A stretch of DNA of 64,000 nucleotides from Paenibacillus sp. EZ-K15. Its GTDB lineage: Bacteria; Bacillota; Bacilli; Paenibacillales; Paenibacillaceae. Each line of letters starts with the position of its first letter. The first letter of the stretch is position 1. The stretch is taken from NCBI RefSeq assembly GCF_002573715.1, contig NZ_PDHM01000027.1, positions 62,001 through 126,000 of the forward strand, read 5' to 3'. This document shows, one piece after another, positions 34,395-42,663 of this stretch. The notes beneath the pieces were generated by a model. The model was given only the letters and a program-made list of their open reading frames with translations, was not told where the DNA came from and did not search any database. A program made the translations under genes and the position numbers.

Positions 34395-34592
34395 TTATAA
34401 TTTGATTACGTTAGCTGCTTGCGGGCCACGAGCGCCTTCAACGATCTCGAATTCTACGGATTGTCCTTCTTCCAGAGTCTTGAAGCCCTCGGATTGGATC
34501 GCGGAGAAGTGTACGAATACGTCGCCGCCGTCCTCAGTCTCGATGAAGCCATAACCTTTCTCTGCGTTGAACCATTTCACTTTACCTTGCAT
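34395..34592 (-). CDS. Cold-shock protein (CspA family)
   Basis: A 65-residue single-stranded nucleic-acid binding protein, one OB fold. RNP1 is KGYGFIE and RNP2 is VFVHFSA. It begins MQGKVKWFNAEKGYGFIETE and ends GPQAANVIKL. Such proteins melt RNA structure and act as antiterminators at low temperature or in stationary phase. The leader between the promoter and the start is only about 50 nt, shorter than the thermosensing leader of E. coli cspA. It could be called cspB, cspC or cspD; the paralogue cannot be chosen here. Confidence 0.95.
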   Translation of the reverse strand: MQGKVKWFNAEKGYGFIETEDGGDVFVHFSAIQSEGFKTLEEGQSVEFEIVEGARGPQAANVIKL

Positions 34593-34649
34593 GCACTAAC
34601 ATTCCCTTCATTGTCAAATAAAGTGTGACACTAATTGTCCACATTTCCG

Positions 34650-34678
34650 ACTATAGCACCCGCCTTATCCACTGTCAA
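34650..34678 (-). promoter_or_regulatory. Cold-shock gene promoter
   Basis: Perfect TTGACA (34673-34678), a 17-base spacer and TATAGT (34650-34655) on the minus strand. A strong sigA promoter by sequence. Confidence 0.82.
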
Positions 34679-34772
34679 TTACTAAAGAAAAGGTTTTCTT
34701 TTGCAAAAAAACCTGAAAAATGTCGACTTGGCTTTATGACTGAATTGGCGGGAGAAAATAGTTTGCGGACAA

Positions 34773-34831
34773 AATAGGTTTATGGTTATTTACCCAGGGA
34801 GGGAGGGGGTGAAACAGGGTGCAAACCTATT
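34773..34831. repeat. Inverted repeat enclosing a G-quadruplex motif
   Basis: AATAGGTTT (34773-34781) and AAACCTATT (34823-34831) form 9-bp perfect arms. Between them the plus strand has GGG-A-GGG-A-GGGGG and a fourth GGG seven bases on (34797-34819), which fits the four-tract quadruplex rule. On the minus strand the second arm is followed by TTTTG. It lies beyond the stop of the glycosyltransferase-methyltransferase gene and could end that transcript. Confidence 0.5.
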
Positions 34832-34911
34832 ATGCAAATGATTACTGTCTCAAAATATTGCGTACTAGAATGGCCCGATTTATTCAACGCTGTCATTAGT
34901 TTAACTTCCTA

Positions 34912-36648
34912 CTAATTGTTTATAGCGTGAAAGAGATTATTGTAGCTTTTAGAATCTAACTTCTTCAGTATATCTTTAAAAGGAGAGGCTTCCTCCTTCT
35001 CACCAATAAACTCAAGGAAATATGCAATATTATACACTACTTCTTTATTCTCTAAATCAAGCTGATACGCCTTATCGAAATACGGAAGCACTTCCTCATA
35101 GTTCCCCATTTGAAAATGAACCACGCCAAGAGTATTCAATAATTCAACCTTAAGGGCAATATCTGAAATGTACGTAATCTTATCTATTAGTTTCTCTGAT
35201 GTAAAACTTTTTACTTTCTCAAATATAACTTGCGGCTCATTCTGGTCATCAAGCAATTTTTCCAAAACATCATGCGCCGGGTCCTTTTCCAACATAGCAA
35301 TATATTGATAGGTTTTGAATTGCTCTCTTCTTTCCTGGCTTCCCATTGCAGCAAATTGATTAACGATGATTTCTGATTCCTTTGTTTCTGTCAGAGTCGA
35401 ACCACTCATATTTTTAATCTCGTAACCTGTTGTAATCGCCATTTTGTAGATCTCTTTCAAGGTAAAAAACCTTAAATGCGTCTTATCTAAAATACCAGAT
35501 TCCTCATACTCCCAAGTTCCCATAATCAACTTACTGATTACACTATAATGCATGATGTTAGGGAGACTCATTAGAATTTTCCCTTCTGGTTTCAGATGCC
35601 TTCTTATGTTCTTTAAAGCTGCCCATGGATCACTCATATGCTCCAAGACATCTGCGAAAATAACGTAATCAAAATACTCTTCAGGATACGACAAACTATC
35701 CTTTTCCACGTCCGCCTCAACCATATCCGCAATCAAAGATGCAATAGCGGCACTATATTTATTTAGCTCAATCCCATATAATCTACTGTTTTTATATACA
35801 TTCTTGATACCTAGCAAAGTCCCTCCACACGCGCAGCCTACTTCTAAAATGCGAAGAGAGGCGTCAACTGGAGCCTTGATCATTTCTAACAGTTCAGTTC
35901 TGACATGCTGAGAATAAGTGGCGTCAAACCCCCACTTTTTTTGAAACTTTTGCTTATTCTTGTTTAGAAGTTGTTGATATCTTAGATCTTGCCCACGACC
36001 TTTAAATGAAACACTGCCATAATGATGAATAAATGTATCTTTGCATAACAGCAACTTAAACCCTGCTTGCCGGATTCTAATTGAGTAATCGTCATCTTCG
36101 TAATTACCTGGAGTAAAGAGCTCATCAAGGAGACCAACTTTTTGAATTACGCTCCTCCTTATTAAAAGACAGAAGCCAACCAATTTTAATCTCGCCTCCC
36201 ATTTGCTAGGATTAAGAGAGTTGAAGTTCATTGCGTAATTTTGCATTTCATAAAGTGTACTGTAATTTGTCGGCACTGTCTGATTGTATGAACACCTATT
36301 TGTTACACAACTTACAGCCCCGATTGTTTCCTCACTATATAAAGCTGAGAGCATATTTTTCAACCAGTTTTCTGTAACAACCACATCATTATTTAGTAAA
36401 AGTATGTTGTCCCCACTTGCTGCTTCTATCCCCTGATTACAGCCCTTGGGAAATCCCAAATTCTCTTCATTTAAGATCATTTTAATATCTTTTTGTTCTT
36501 GTAGCCACTCTCTTGTGGAATCGTCAGACGCATTATCGACAATGATAATTTCATAACTTTCAGGCTTCGTATATGTGCGAATGCTTTCAATACATTCCTT
36601 AGTGTATTCCAATTGATTAAAGGTCAATATGACTATACTTGTTAACAT
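34912..36648 (-). CDS. Glycosyltransferase family 2 / methyltransferase / TPR fusion
   Basis: A 578-residue three-part protein. Residues 1-230 form a GT-A glycosyltransferase (SIVILTFNQLEYTKECIESI; acidic site in LLLNNDVVVTENWL). Residues 250-410 form a SAM methyltransferase with motif I LEVGCACGG and the block FADVLEHMSDPW. The last 130 residues contain TPR-like helices (NTLGVVHFQMGNYEEVLPYF). No signal peptide or membrane segment, so it acts in the cytoplasm. The ATG follows TAGGAGG. A terminator separates it from the VWA gene upstream. By position it is probably a sugar-adding and O-methylating enzyme for flagellin or a surface glycan; the acceptor is unknown. Confidence 0.85.
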   Translation of the reverse strand: MLTSIVILTFNQLEYTKECIESIRTYTKPESYEIIIVDNASDDSTREWLQEQKDIKMILNEENLGFPKGCNQGIEAASGDNILLLNNDVVVTENWLKNMLSALYSEETIGAVSCVTNRCSYNQTVPTNYSTLYEMQNYAMNFNSLNPSKWEARLKLVGFCLLIRRSVIQKVGLLDELFTPGNYEDDDYSIRIRQAGFKLLLCKDTFIHHYGSVSFKGRGQDLRYQQLLNKNKQKFQKKWGFDATYSQHVRTELLEMIKAPVDASLRILEVGCACGGTLLGIKNVYKNSRLYGIELNKYSAAIASLIADMVEADVEKDSLSYPEEYFDYVIFADVLEHMSDPWAALKNIRRHLKPEGKILMSLPNIMHYSVISKLIMGTWEYEESGILDKTHLRFFTLKEIYKMAITTGYEIKNMSGSTLTETKESEIIVNQFAAMGSQERREQFKTYQYIAMLEKDPAHDVLEKLLDDQNEPQVIFEKVKSFTSEKLIDKITYISDIALKVELLNTLGVVHFQMGNYEEVLPYFDKAYQLDLENKEVVYNIAYFLEFIGEKEEASPFKDILKKLDSKSYNNLFHAINN

Positions 36649-36784
36649 GGCTCCTCCTAGAGAACATTATAATCTGCATGCTTTTATATTGAACTAGTAC
36701 TGCTTCTCTAGCTATATATAATTAATCGGTATAATTCCTTTAAATGTTAGAGACGTCCGTAACTGGACTATTGGAATATTCAAT

Positions 36785-36828
36785 AAAAAAAGCTGCCTCT
36801 AAGTCAATTGCTTGACTTTTGAGACAGC
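36785..36828 (-). terminator. Intrinsic terminator of the VWA-IPT gene
   Basis: A long imperfect stem (GGCTGTCTC and AAAGTCAAG paired with GACTT and AGAGGCAGC, 36792-36828) is followed on the minus strand by seven T residues. Confidence 0.75.
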
Positions 36829-36856
36829 CATCATGATTAGCAAATAATGCTAACCT

Positions 36857-39800
36857 TTAATTATACGTGTACTCGATTGTGTTACTTTCCTGTCCATCAG
36901 GATTTACTACTGTAACTTGTACTCCCCCTGTACCTGCCGGGACTACAGCGGACATACGAATAGCTGAGGTAAAGGTTACTTTAGTTGATTCAACCCCATT
37001 AAAGTAAACCTTGGCACCTTTTACGAAATTCGATCCATTTAAATAAATCGTATTTCCTCCTGCAGCTGGACCGCTGGTAATATTCAGGGATTTGATAATT
37101 GGTGCCGGAGCCATTGGAGGCTCTTCATAAGTGAATGAAGCTGAAGCACTTTCGCCATTTGTTAATGTAACAACAAGCGGTACTGTACCTGCGGTAGAAC
37201 TTGGCGGAGTAATTACCTTTACTCTTGTGCTACTTACATACGTATCAATAGGCACTTCAGCTCCATTAATCGTCACAAGCATTGAAGGCTCAAAATTGGC
37301 CCCGTTAATGTAGAGATGAGTTCCCCCTGCCTTTGGTCCGCTTGCAGGTGTCAAACCTGTGATCGAAGGTTGAACCAATGTGTACGTATAAGCTCCTGGA
37401 AGAGTAAATGTGCCTTTATCCGGGTTTATTACTTTTATATCCACTTGCCCAACCGAGGAAGATGCTGGCGCATAAACGCTTATACGTGTCGCGCTTGTAA
37501 ATGAATAGAACTGAGCTGGAGTATCCCCAAAAAACACCTCAATTCCTCTTTTAAAGTTCGTTCCTGTCAGATATACAACATTACCGCCTGATGTTAGACC
37601 TGTGTTTGGATTTACCACTGTGATTTCAACAGGTTCAGCCTGAGGCTCAATATAAGAATAAGTAATATCCTCATTGGTTAACTGACCACTAGGGTTCTTC
37701 ACTTTTACTTGGACAGTAGCAGCTTGTGCCCAAGTCGGGGTAACTATCTTCAATTGCTTATTGTTTACAAAGGTACTTGGGATCTCTATGTCATCGAATA
37801 GTACCACAGCATTCTTAACAAAGTTCTCACCGTTTAGTACCACTGTCGTATTCCCCGTTAAAGGACCGTTATTTGGTGTAATTGTATTTAACACCGGTGC
37901 CGGAGGGGGAGGAGGCAAAATATAGGTATAGCTTAATGGCAAGACCGCCTCTTTATCGTCCGGATTTACTACCTTAACATCAACAGTACCTTCAATAGAG
38001 GAAGCCGGAATTGTAACAGCCAAGCGAATGGCCGTAGTGGAAGTAACCACTGCCTCAACGTCATTCACAAATACTCTTACACCTTTTACAAATCCGGAAC
38101 CCGTAATATATGCAGTATTACCGGCTGTTGTTTCTCCGGAATTAGGTGTAATTCCACTTACAACAGGAGCCGGGTATTGAGGTTTAGCATAGGTGTATGC
38201 CTGATTTAATACAGCCTCCTGGCCATCCGGATTCACAATTTTTACATCTACCGCTCCTTCTTGCCCTGCAGGTGCCTCAACCTGAATCCGTTCCGTAGAA
38301 ATGACAGATTTTACGACTGCCTCATTTGCTCCAAAGTAAACCTTTACAGATGGGTCTATCAATTTACCAATAATATAAACGGATTCTCCACCAACAGGAA
38401 GTCCTGTATTTGGAGTAACCGATGTGATTTGAAGCTTTGGCTTCTCGGCTTCTTTGTAAGTAAAACCAGAAGGAATTGTCACGGAAGTTCCATCCGGGTT
38501 TTTAATTGTAATATCAACGGCTCCAGCCTGTGTCACAGACGGGGTCTTAGCAACTAAATAGTCAGTCCGTTGTGTTGAGATAGCAGCTGGTTGATCCCCG
38601 AAATTAACAACAACACCGGATAAGAAATAGTTCCCACTAAATACAACGTTAGTCCCGCCCTCTACAGGACCTTCCATAGGGCTGTAGCTCTTTACTTCAG
38701 GATTAGCAATATACTGATAACTGCTTGTTGCATATTGATTATCCGGATTCATAACTTTAACTGTTACTTCTCCTTGCTTGCCTGCTGGCACGATTACCTT
38801 CAGACTTTGTGCGTCCATATATGTTACGCCTGTTGATTCAGTATTATTAAAAAATACTTTCGCCCCGCTTACGAATTTATCACCATTGATTTGAATTTCA
38901 TTACCACCTATTGGATGACCCGACGGTTCAACAATGGATGTAATCACTGGAGCGGGAAGTTTAACTTTAATCAACTTATTCGAAATAAGCATATTACGGT
39001 TTGCACCAGCATAATCTTGGTAGGTTATGTTGGCCGCATTGGTTGATACATAGAAGTTACCAGTCTGTTGTACCTTCGGTCGAATTTTGTAAGTAAACTT
39101 CAAAGTATTGTTTTTGAGTTCCAGAAAACTCCAGCTTATTTCATTCCCTGATACTGTCGGTTGCGGGATATTATGTAGGTAAGAGTCAGGAACAATTTCA
39201 AATTGGTCGTTTACATAGTCGGTTACTTTTACATTATACGCACTTGCTATTCCGATTTCTTTTACAATAGCCGCATAAATGTCGCTCAGACCGACAGAGC
39301 CTAACACAAAGTGATGATGAGATGAAGTTGTTGCCATTTTGGTCAGAAGCTGATTTGGACCACTCGTATCGGGATTGTCATTCGTATTTAATAATGCAAT
39401 GGTATAGAATACAATGCCTTGGTCTTTCGCGGCTGTCGCTCTATCCAGAGCATATTGGTAGGCATTACCGTTTGGTTCGGTAGCATCTCCATCCGTCATT
39501 AATACAATAACTGGCTGTGCGCCTTCGCGCGGTGCTTTTAACAACTCTTCAATAGCAGCATCAATGGCATACCCTGTTCCAGTTCCGCCACTCGCCTGAA
39601 TCGTATTAACATAGGACTTGGCGGCGTTTGCATCTGTTGTCATCGGAAATGTCTTTACATTATTTTGCGAACTATAATCAACAATGCCTACACGATGGAC
39701 ATTCAAATCCATCAGATCAATAAAACCCTTAGCAGAGTCTCTAGCGGCAACAATTTTATCGCCAGCCATACTGCCTGATTTATCGATAATCAGGATAACA

Positions 39801-40009
39801 TCGTTGGGCCTCACAACAGATACAGGGGGAGTTCCTTGAATCGTAAGTTCAACCGTTGCCTCTCCTTCTGTTGTGATTTCGGCTGGTGTAACTTGTCGAG
39901 AAATCTGAATGTAATCAGCTGCTGCCGATGTGGGAGCCGCAAAGCTACCAAGACCGCAAATGGTTAATATAAACACTAATAATGCAGCGATCCTTTGTTT
40001 AATACGCAT
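36857..40009 (-). CDS. Secreted VWA protein with eight IPT/TIG repeats
   Basis: A 1050-residue exported protein. Signal peptide 1-30 (LLVFILTICGLGSFAAPTSA). A von Willebrand A domain (about 65-260) has the metal-site motif DKSGSM and a later TDGDATE. A beta-rich stretch follows (260-350). Eight IPT/TIG immunoglobulin-like repeats of about 85 residues run to the end; each begins with a variant of ITxITPNxGP and carries a GxNFVKGAxVxF strand. No LPXTG, SLH or membrane anchor is present. It starts 15 bases after fliT on the same strand, so it is probably co-transcribed with flagellar chaperone genes. It may be an adhesin or appendage-associated protein; that role is inference. Confidence 0.85.
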   Translation of the reverse strand: MRIKQRIAALLVFILTICGLGSFAAPTSAAADYIQISRQVTPAEITTEGEATVELTIQGTPPVSVVRPNDVILIIDKSGSMAGDKIVAARDSAKGFIDLMDLNVHRVGIVDYSSQNNVKTFPMTTDANAAKSYVNTIQASGGTGTGYAIDAAIEELLKAPREGAQPVIVLMTDGDATEPNGNAYQYALDRATAAKDQGIVFYTIALLNTNDNPDTSGPNQLLTKMATTSSHHHFVLGSVGLSDIYAAIVKEIGIASAYNVKVTDYVNDQFEIVPDSYLHNIPQPTVSGNEISWSFLELKNNTLKFTYKIRPKVQQTGNFYVSTNAANITYQDYAGANRNMLISNKLIKVKLPAPVITSIVEPSGHPIGGNEIQINGDKFVSGAKVFFNNTESTGVTYMDAQSLKVIVPAGKQGEVTVKVMNPDNQYATSSYQYIANPEVKSYSPMEGPVEGGTNVVFSGNYFLSGVVVNFGDQPAAISTQRTDYLVAKTPSVTQAGAVDITIKNPDGTSVTIPSGFTYKEAEKPKLQITSVTPNTGLPVGGESVYIIGKLIDPSVKVYFGANEAVVKSVISTERIQVEAPAGQEGAVDVKIVNPDGQEAVLNQAYTYAKPQYPAPVVSGITPNSGETTAGNTAYITGSGFVKGVRVFVNDVEAVVTSTTAIRLAVTIPASSIEGTVDVKVVNPDDKEAVLPLSYTYILPPPPPAPVLNTITPNNGPLTGNTTVVLNGENFVKNAVVLFDDIEIPSTFVNNKQLKIVTPTWAQAATVQVKVKNPSGQLTNEDITYSYIEPQAEPVEITVVNPNTGLTSGGNVVYLTGTNFKRGIEVFFGDTPAQFYSFTSATRISVYAPASSSVGQVDIKVINPDKGTFTLPGAYTYTLVQPSITGLTPASGPKAGGTHLYINGANFEPSMLVTINGAEVPIDTYVSSTRVKVITPPSSTAGTVPLVVTLTNGESASASFTYEEPPMAPAPIIKSLNITSGPAAGGNTIYLNGSNFVKGAKVYFNGVESTKVTFTSAIRMSAVVPAGTGGVQVTVVNPDGQESNTIEYTYN

Positions 40010-40023
40010 GCAAATCCTCCTTA

Positions 40024-40392
40024 TTATTTGTAAGTATCAAACATGATACCTGAGCTGAGAGAAGATATCTCATATTTACTTTTAAAGTTATTTTCTTTGC
40101 GCAATTGACTGATCTGATTCGAGACGATCCCATGTTGCCTAGCTATCTCGTGGTTTATTTGCAATTCCAACTGGTAACAGACACGCAACAATTCCTGAAC
40201 CTGTTTTTTTTCTTGTACGGGCAGACTATTGATATCTACATCTTGAAAATCTTTGACCAGCTTTGATTGCATGGAGATGAATTCGTCTGACTTAGACGAC
40301 CAATCCTCATTTGATTGAATCTCTATCAAGTAGTGTTTTGTGAAGTCTACCAATGCCTGGGCAGTATCCACCAAATTATGAGAGTCCATCAT
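40024..40392 (-). CDS. fliT: FliT-like flagellar chaperone
   Basis: A 122-residue, mostly helical, charged protein with no membrane segment. Sequence similarity to FliT is weak. The call rests on position directly after fliS (4-base ATGA overlap), size (Bacillus FliT is about 113 residues) and helical make-up. FliT binds the cap protein FliD before export. The short gap to the VWA gene suggests they are transcribed together. Confidence 0.65.
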   Translation of the reverse strand: MMDSHNLVDTAQALVDFTKHYLIEIQSNEDWSSKSDEFISMQSKLVKDFQDVDINSLPVQEKKQVQELLRVCYQLELQINHEIARQHGIVSNQISQLRKENNFKSKYEISSLSSGIMFDTYK

Positions 40393-40760
40393 TTTCGCTT
40401 CACCGTCTTGATTGCCTCATGCCACGTATCACGGAGTTCCGTAACCAAGTCAATAATTTCCTGGAGAACTTCCAAGTCCAACTGCATGCTTGCATAGACC
40501 AAACGTTGGTTAAAATATTCGTATAGCGAAGCGAGACTTTTAGAGATGTCATAGTTCATATCAAGGGTCGCATGCAACTCATCAATAATGTTAATTGCCT
40601 TTGTGACATATGCATTTTTACTCTGATAGTCTCTATTCTCCACGCTAATATACGCTTGCTTTAAAAACCGTATACAACTGTTATAAAGCATCAACGTCAG
40701 TTCTTCGGGTGTAGCAGTTTTAATTTGTGTCTCATAATATCGGTTCACTGCTTGCTGCAT
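40389..40760 (-). CDS. fliS: Flagellin export chaperone FliS
   Basis: Binds the C-terminus of flagellin in the cytoplasm and delivers it to the export apparatus. At 123 residues, all helical, it opens with YYETQIKTATPEELTLMLYN, the diagnostic FliS N-terminus, followed by CIRFLKQA. In Bacillus, FliS also affects FliW and so links flagellin level to CsrA. It lies between flaG and fliT. Confidence 0.93.
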   Translation of the reverse strand: MQQAVNRYYETQIKTATPEELTLMLYNSCIRFLKQAYISVENRDYQSKNAYVTKAINIIDELHATLDMNYDISKSLASLYEYFNQRLVYASMQLDLEVLQEIIDLVTELRDTWHEAIKTVKRK

Positions 40761-40766
40761 GGCTGA

Positions 40767-41132
40767 TTACCTCTTTTCGTCAATTATTGCGCCTACTACT
40801 ATTTGCTGCAGTTTCTCTACCAACTCAATCATTTTTTCCGGAGGGAGTTCGCGGATAATTTCATTGGTTTCTTTGTTATAAATTTTGATAATCAGATCCC
40901 CAGTAGACGCATGCAGTTTAAATTCATACCGTTGTGGCGTACCATCGAGAGTTCTGTTTACTTTATTAATTGCGTCCAGTACCGCCTTTTCGCTAACTGA
41001 CAGCGGTTGTACCTTGTTCTTCGTCTGAAGATCCTGATAACTAGCCCCTACATAGCTAGGGGTAAACGATGGTTCTTTAATCTGTGCATTAGTGTTAGAC
41101 AAGGAAGCTGATGGTAAGTTAGGAACCTGCAT
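40767..41132 (-). CDS. flaG: FlaG-family flagellar protein
   Basis: A 121-residue protein with a disordered first half and a conserved C-terminal FlaG domain (about 55-120): LDAINKVNRTLDGTPQRYEF, then KIYNKETNEIIRELPPEKM. The family influences filament length; mechanism is unclear. In Bacillus the equivalent (yvyC) precedes fliD, while here it follows fliD. Confidence 0.88.
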   Translation of the reverse strand: MQVPNLPSASLSNTNAQIKEPSFTPSYVGASYQDLQTKNKVQPLSVSEKAVLDAINKVNRTLDGTPQRYEFKLHASTGDLIIKIYNKETNEIIRELPPEKMIELVEKLQQIVVGAIIDEKR

Positions 41133-41154
41133 CTGATACCCTCCTCGACTTTCA

Positions 41155-42663
41155 TTATCCCATATTTTGCATCAGGAAATTTAATTGGCTATTACTGTAT
41201 GCCATTGCTTTCTCCATAGCTGCAAACTGTTTGTAATAATTGTCCTCTTTCTTGATCAGCTTATCTTCAAGTCTTTTGATTTCTAACTCCATTTCACTGG
41301 ATTGCTTGCCCAATTCTGAACTGATATCGTTATAGGAACCACCAATACTGCCGGACTTTTTGGTGATTTCCCCAATCGTTGTATTTAATTTCTTATACAT
41401 CTTTTGGAATAACCCTTCTTCTCCGCCATTAGAGGAAGCAAGTGTAAACATCGTCTCCACTTGGCCAGGGTTTGCTTCAATTGCTTTTCTTAATTTTTCC
41501 TCATCCAGCACGATTTTCCCACCTGAAGCCGAAAAATCTTTTGCATTCCCAGCATAGGCTGTTGTTCCAAGTCCGATATCCATTGGAGATAGTTTCGTCG
41601 TTCCTCCGACAGGAATAGGCTGGGACAAAAAAGAACGCATTGTCCGGGCAAATGGTTCAAGCAGAGAGTCATTTCTAAGAAGCCCTCGTTTAGCCATAAC
41701 CTCCCATTTTTTGATATCATCCTCGCTCATTTCCTTCTTCTGATCACTTGTTAATGGATCGTATCCCCTAGCGATTTTTTCATCTGTTAATTTTTGAATT
41801 AACGTTATTGCCTCGTTATAGATACCAACAAACTCCTTGATTTTGTTTATTACTGCATCAGTATCGCTATTATTCATAATTGTTACTGCTGATGTTGTTT
41901 GCTGTAAAAGGGTATAAGTAACTCCATCCTGGGTAAACGAATTACTCGAACGATCAGATTCTATTCCATTGATTACAACCTTAGCATCATTTCCTTGGCT
42001 GACATTGTTGTCCATCTTAATTGCCGCAAGAAAATTCCCTTCTGTATCCCGTGCGTCAATCTTGGCAGTCTTGCCAGTCTCCCTGGAAAGGAAAACAAAC
42101 TCGTCTGCAGCAGAATCGTAACTCAATGCAACTCCAGCACTCGACTGGTTGATTTTATTAATGATGCTCTGAAGCGTATCATCCTTGCTGTATGTGATTT
42201 CTACACCATTAATCGACATTGCTAAGCTCGCAGTACCCGATGATGGATTCAGAGTTGGGGTAGTTTGAAAGTTCCCCGCATTATTCTCTAACGATTTGCT
42301 TAAATCAAGACCACTGCCGTTTGTGATTTTGTCTGCACTCTTCTTAGTCGCTTGCGTCGCCAAATTCTTGACTTCAATCGTCGTTGTCACTTTACCCGGG
42401 TTGCTTCCGCTTACCTTTACAGCATTTTCGTTTGATGAAGTAGCCTTGACTCCGGAAAAATCGGTGCTGAAACGCATTTTATTAATATTATCTCGAAGTG
42501 CCATTAATTTAGCATTTACGTCCCTATAAAGATCCATTTTATATTGAGTGGTAGTCTTCTTTTGAGTCTTTTTTGTCAGCGGAATTCTTTCCGCTTTCAT
42601 TAAATCGGCTACTAATTGGTCGATATTCATACCGGAAGACATCCCCGATATACGTATAGTCAT
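41155..42663 (-). CDS. fliD: Flagellar cap protein FliD
   Basis: Filament cap that folds flagellin at the tip, 502 residues. The FliD_N domain begins MTIRISGMSSGMNIDQLVADLMKAERIPL and the C-terminal domain ends in a coiled coil and SQLNFLMQNMG. The start overlaps the stop of the preceding glycosyltransferase by four bases (ATGA), so the two proteins are translationally coupled. This is unusual for an accessory enzyme and a structural gene. Confidence 0.95.
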   Translation of the reverse strand: MTIRISGMSSGMNIDQLVADLMKAERIPLTKKTQKKTTTQYKMDLYRDVNAKLMALRDNINKMRFSTDFSGVKATSSNENAVKVSGSNPGKVTTTIEVKNLATQATKKSADKITNGSGLDLSKSLENNAGNFQTTPTLNPSSGTASLAMSINGVEITYSKDDTLQSIINKINQSSAGVALSYDSAADEFVFLSRETGKTAKIDARDTEGNFLAAIKMDNNVSQGNDAKVVINGIESDRSSNSFTQDGVTYTLLQQTTSAVTIMNNSDTDAVINKIKEFVGIYNEAITLIQKLTDEKIARGYDPLTSDQKKEMSEDDIKKWEVMAKRGLLRNDSLLEPFARTMRSFLSQPIPVGGTTKLSPMDIGLGTTAYAGNAKDFSASGGKIVLDEEKLRKAIEANPGQVETMFTLASSNGGEEGLFQKMYKKLNTTIGEITKKSGSIGGSYNDISSELGKQSSEMELEIKRLEDKLIKKEDNYYKQFAAMEKAMAYSNSQLNFLMQNMG

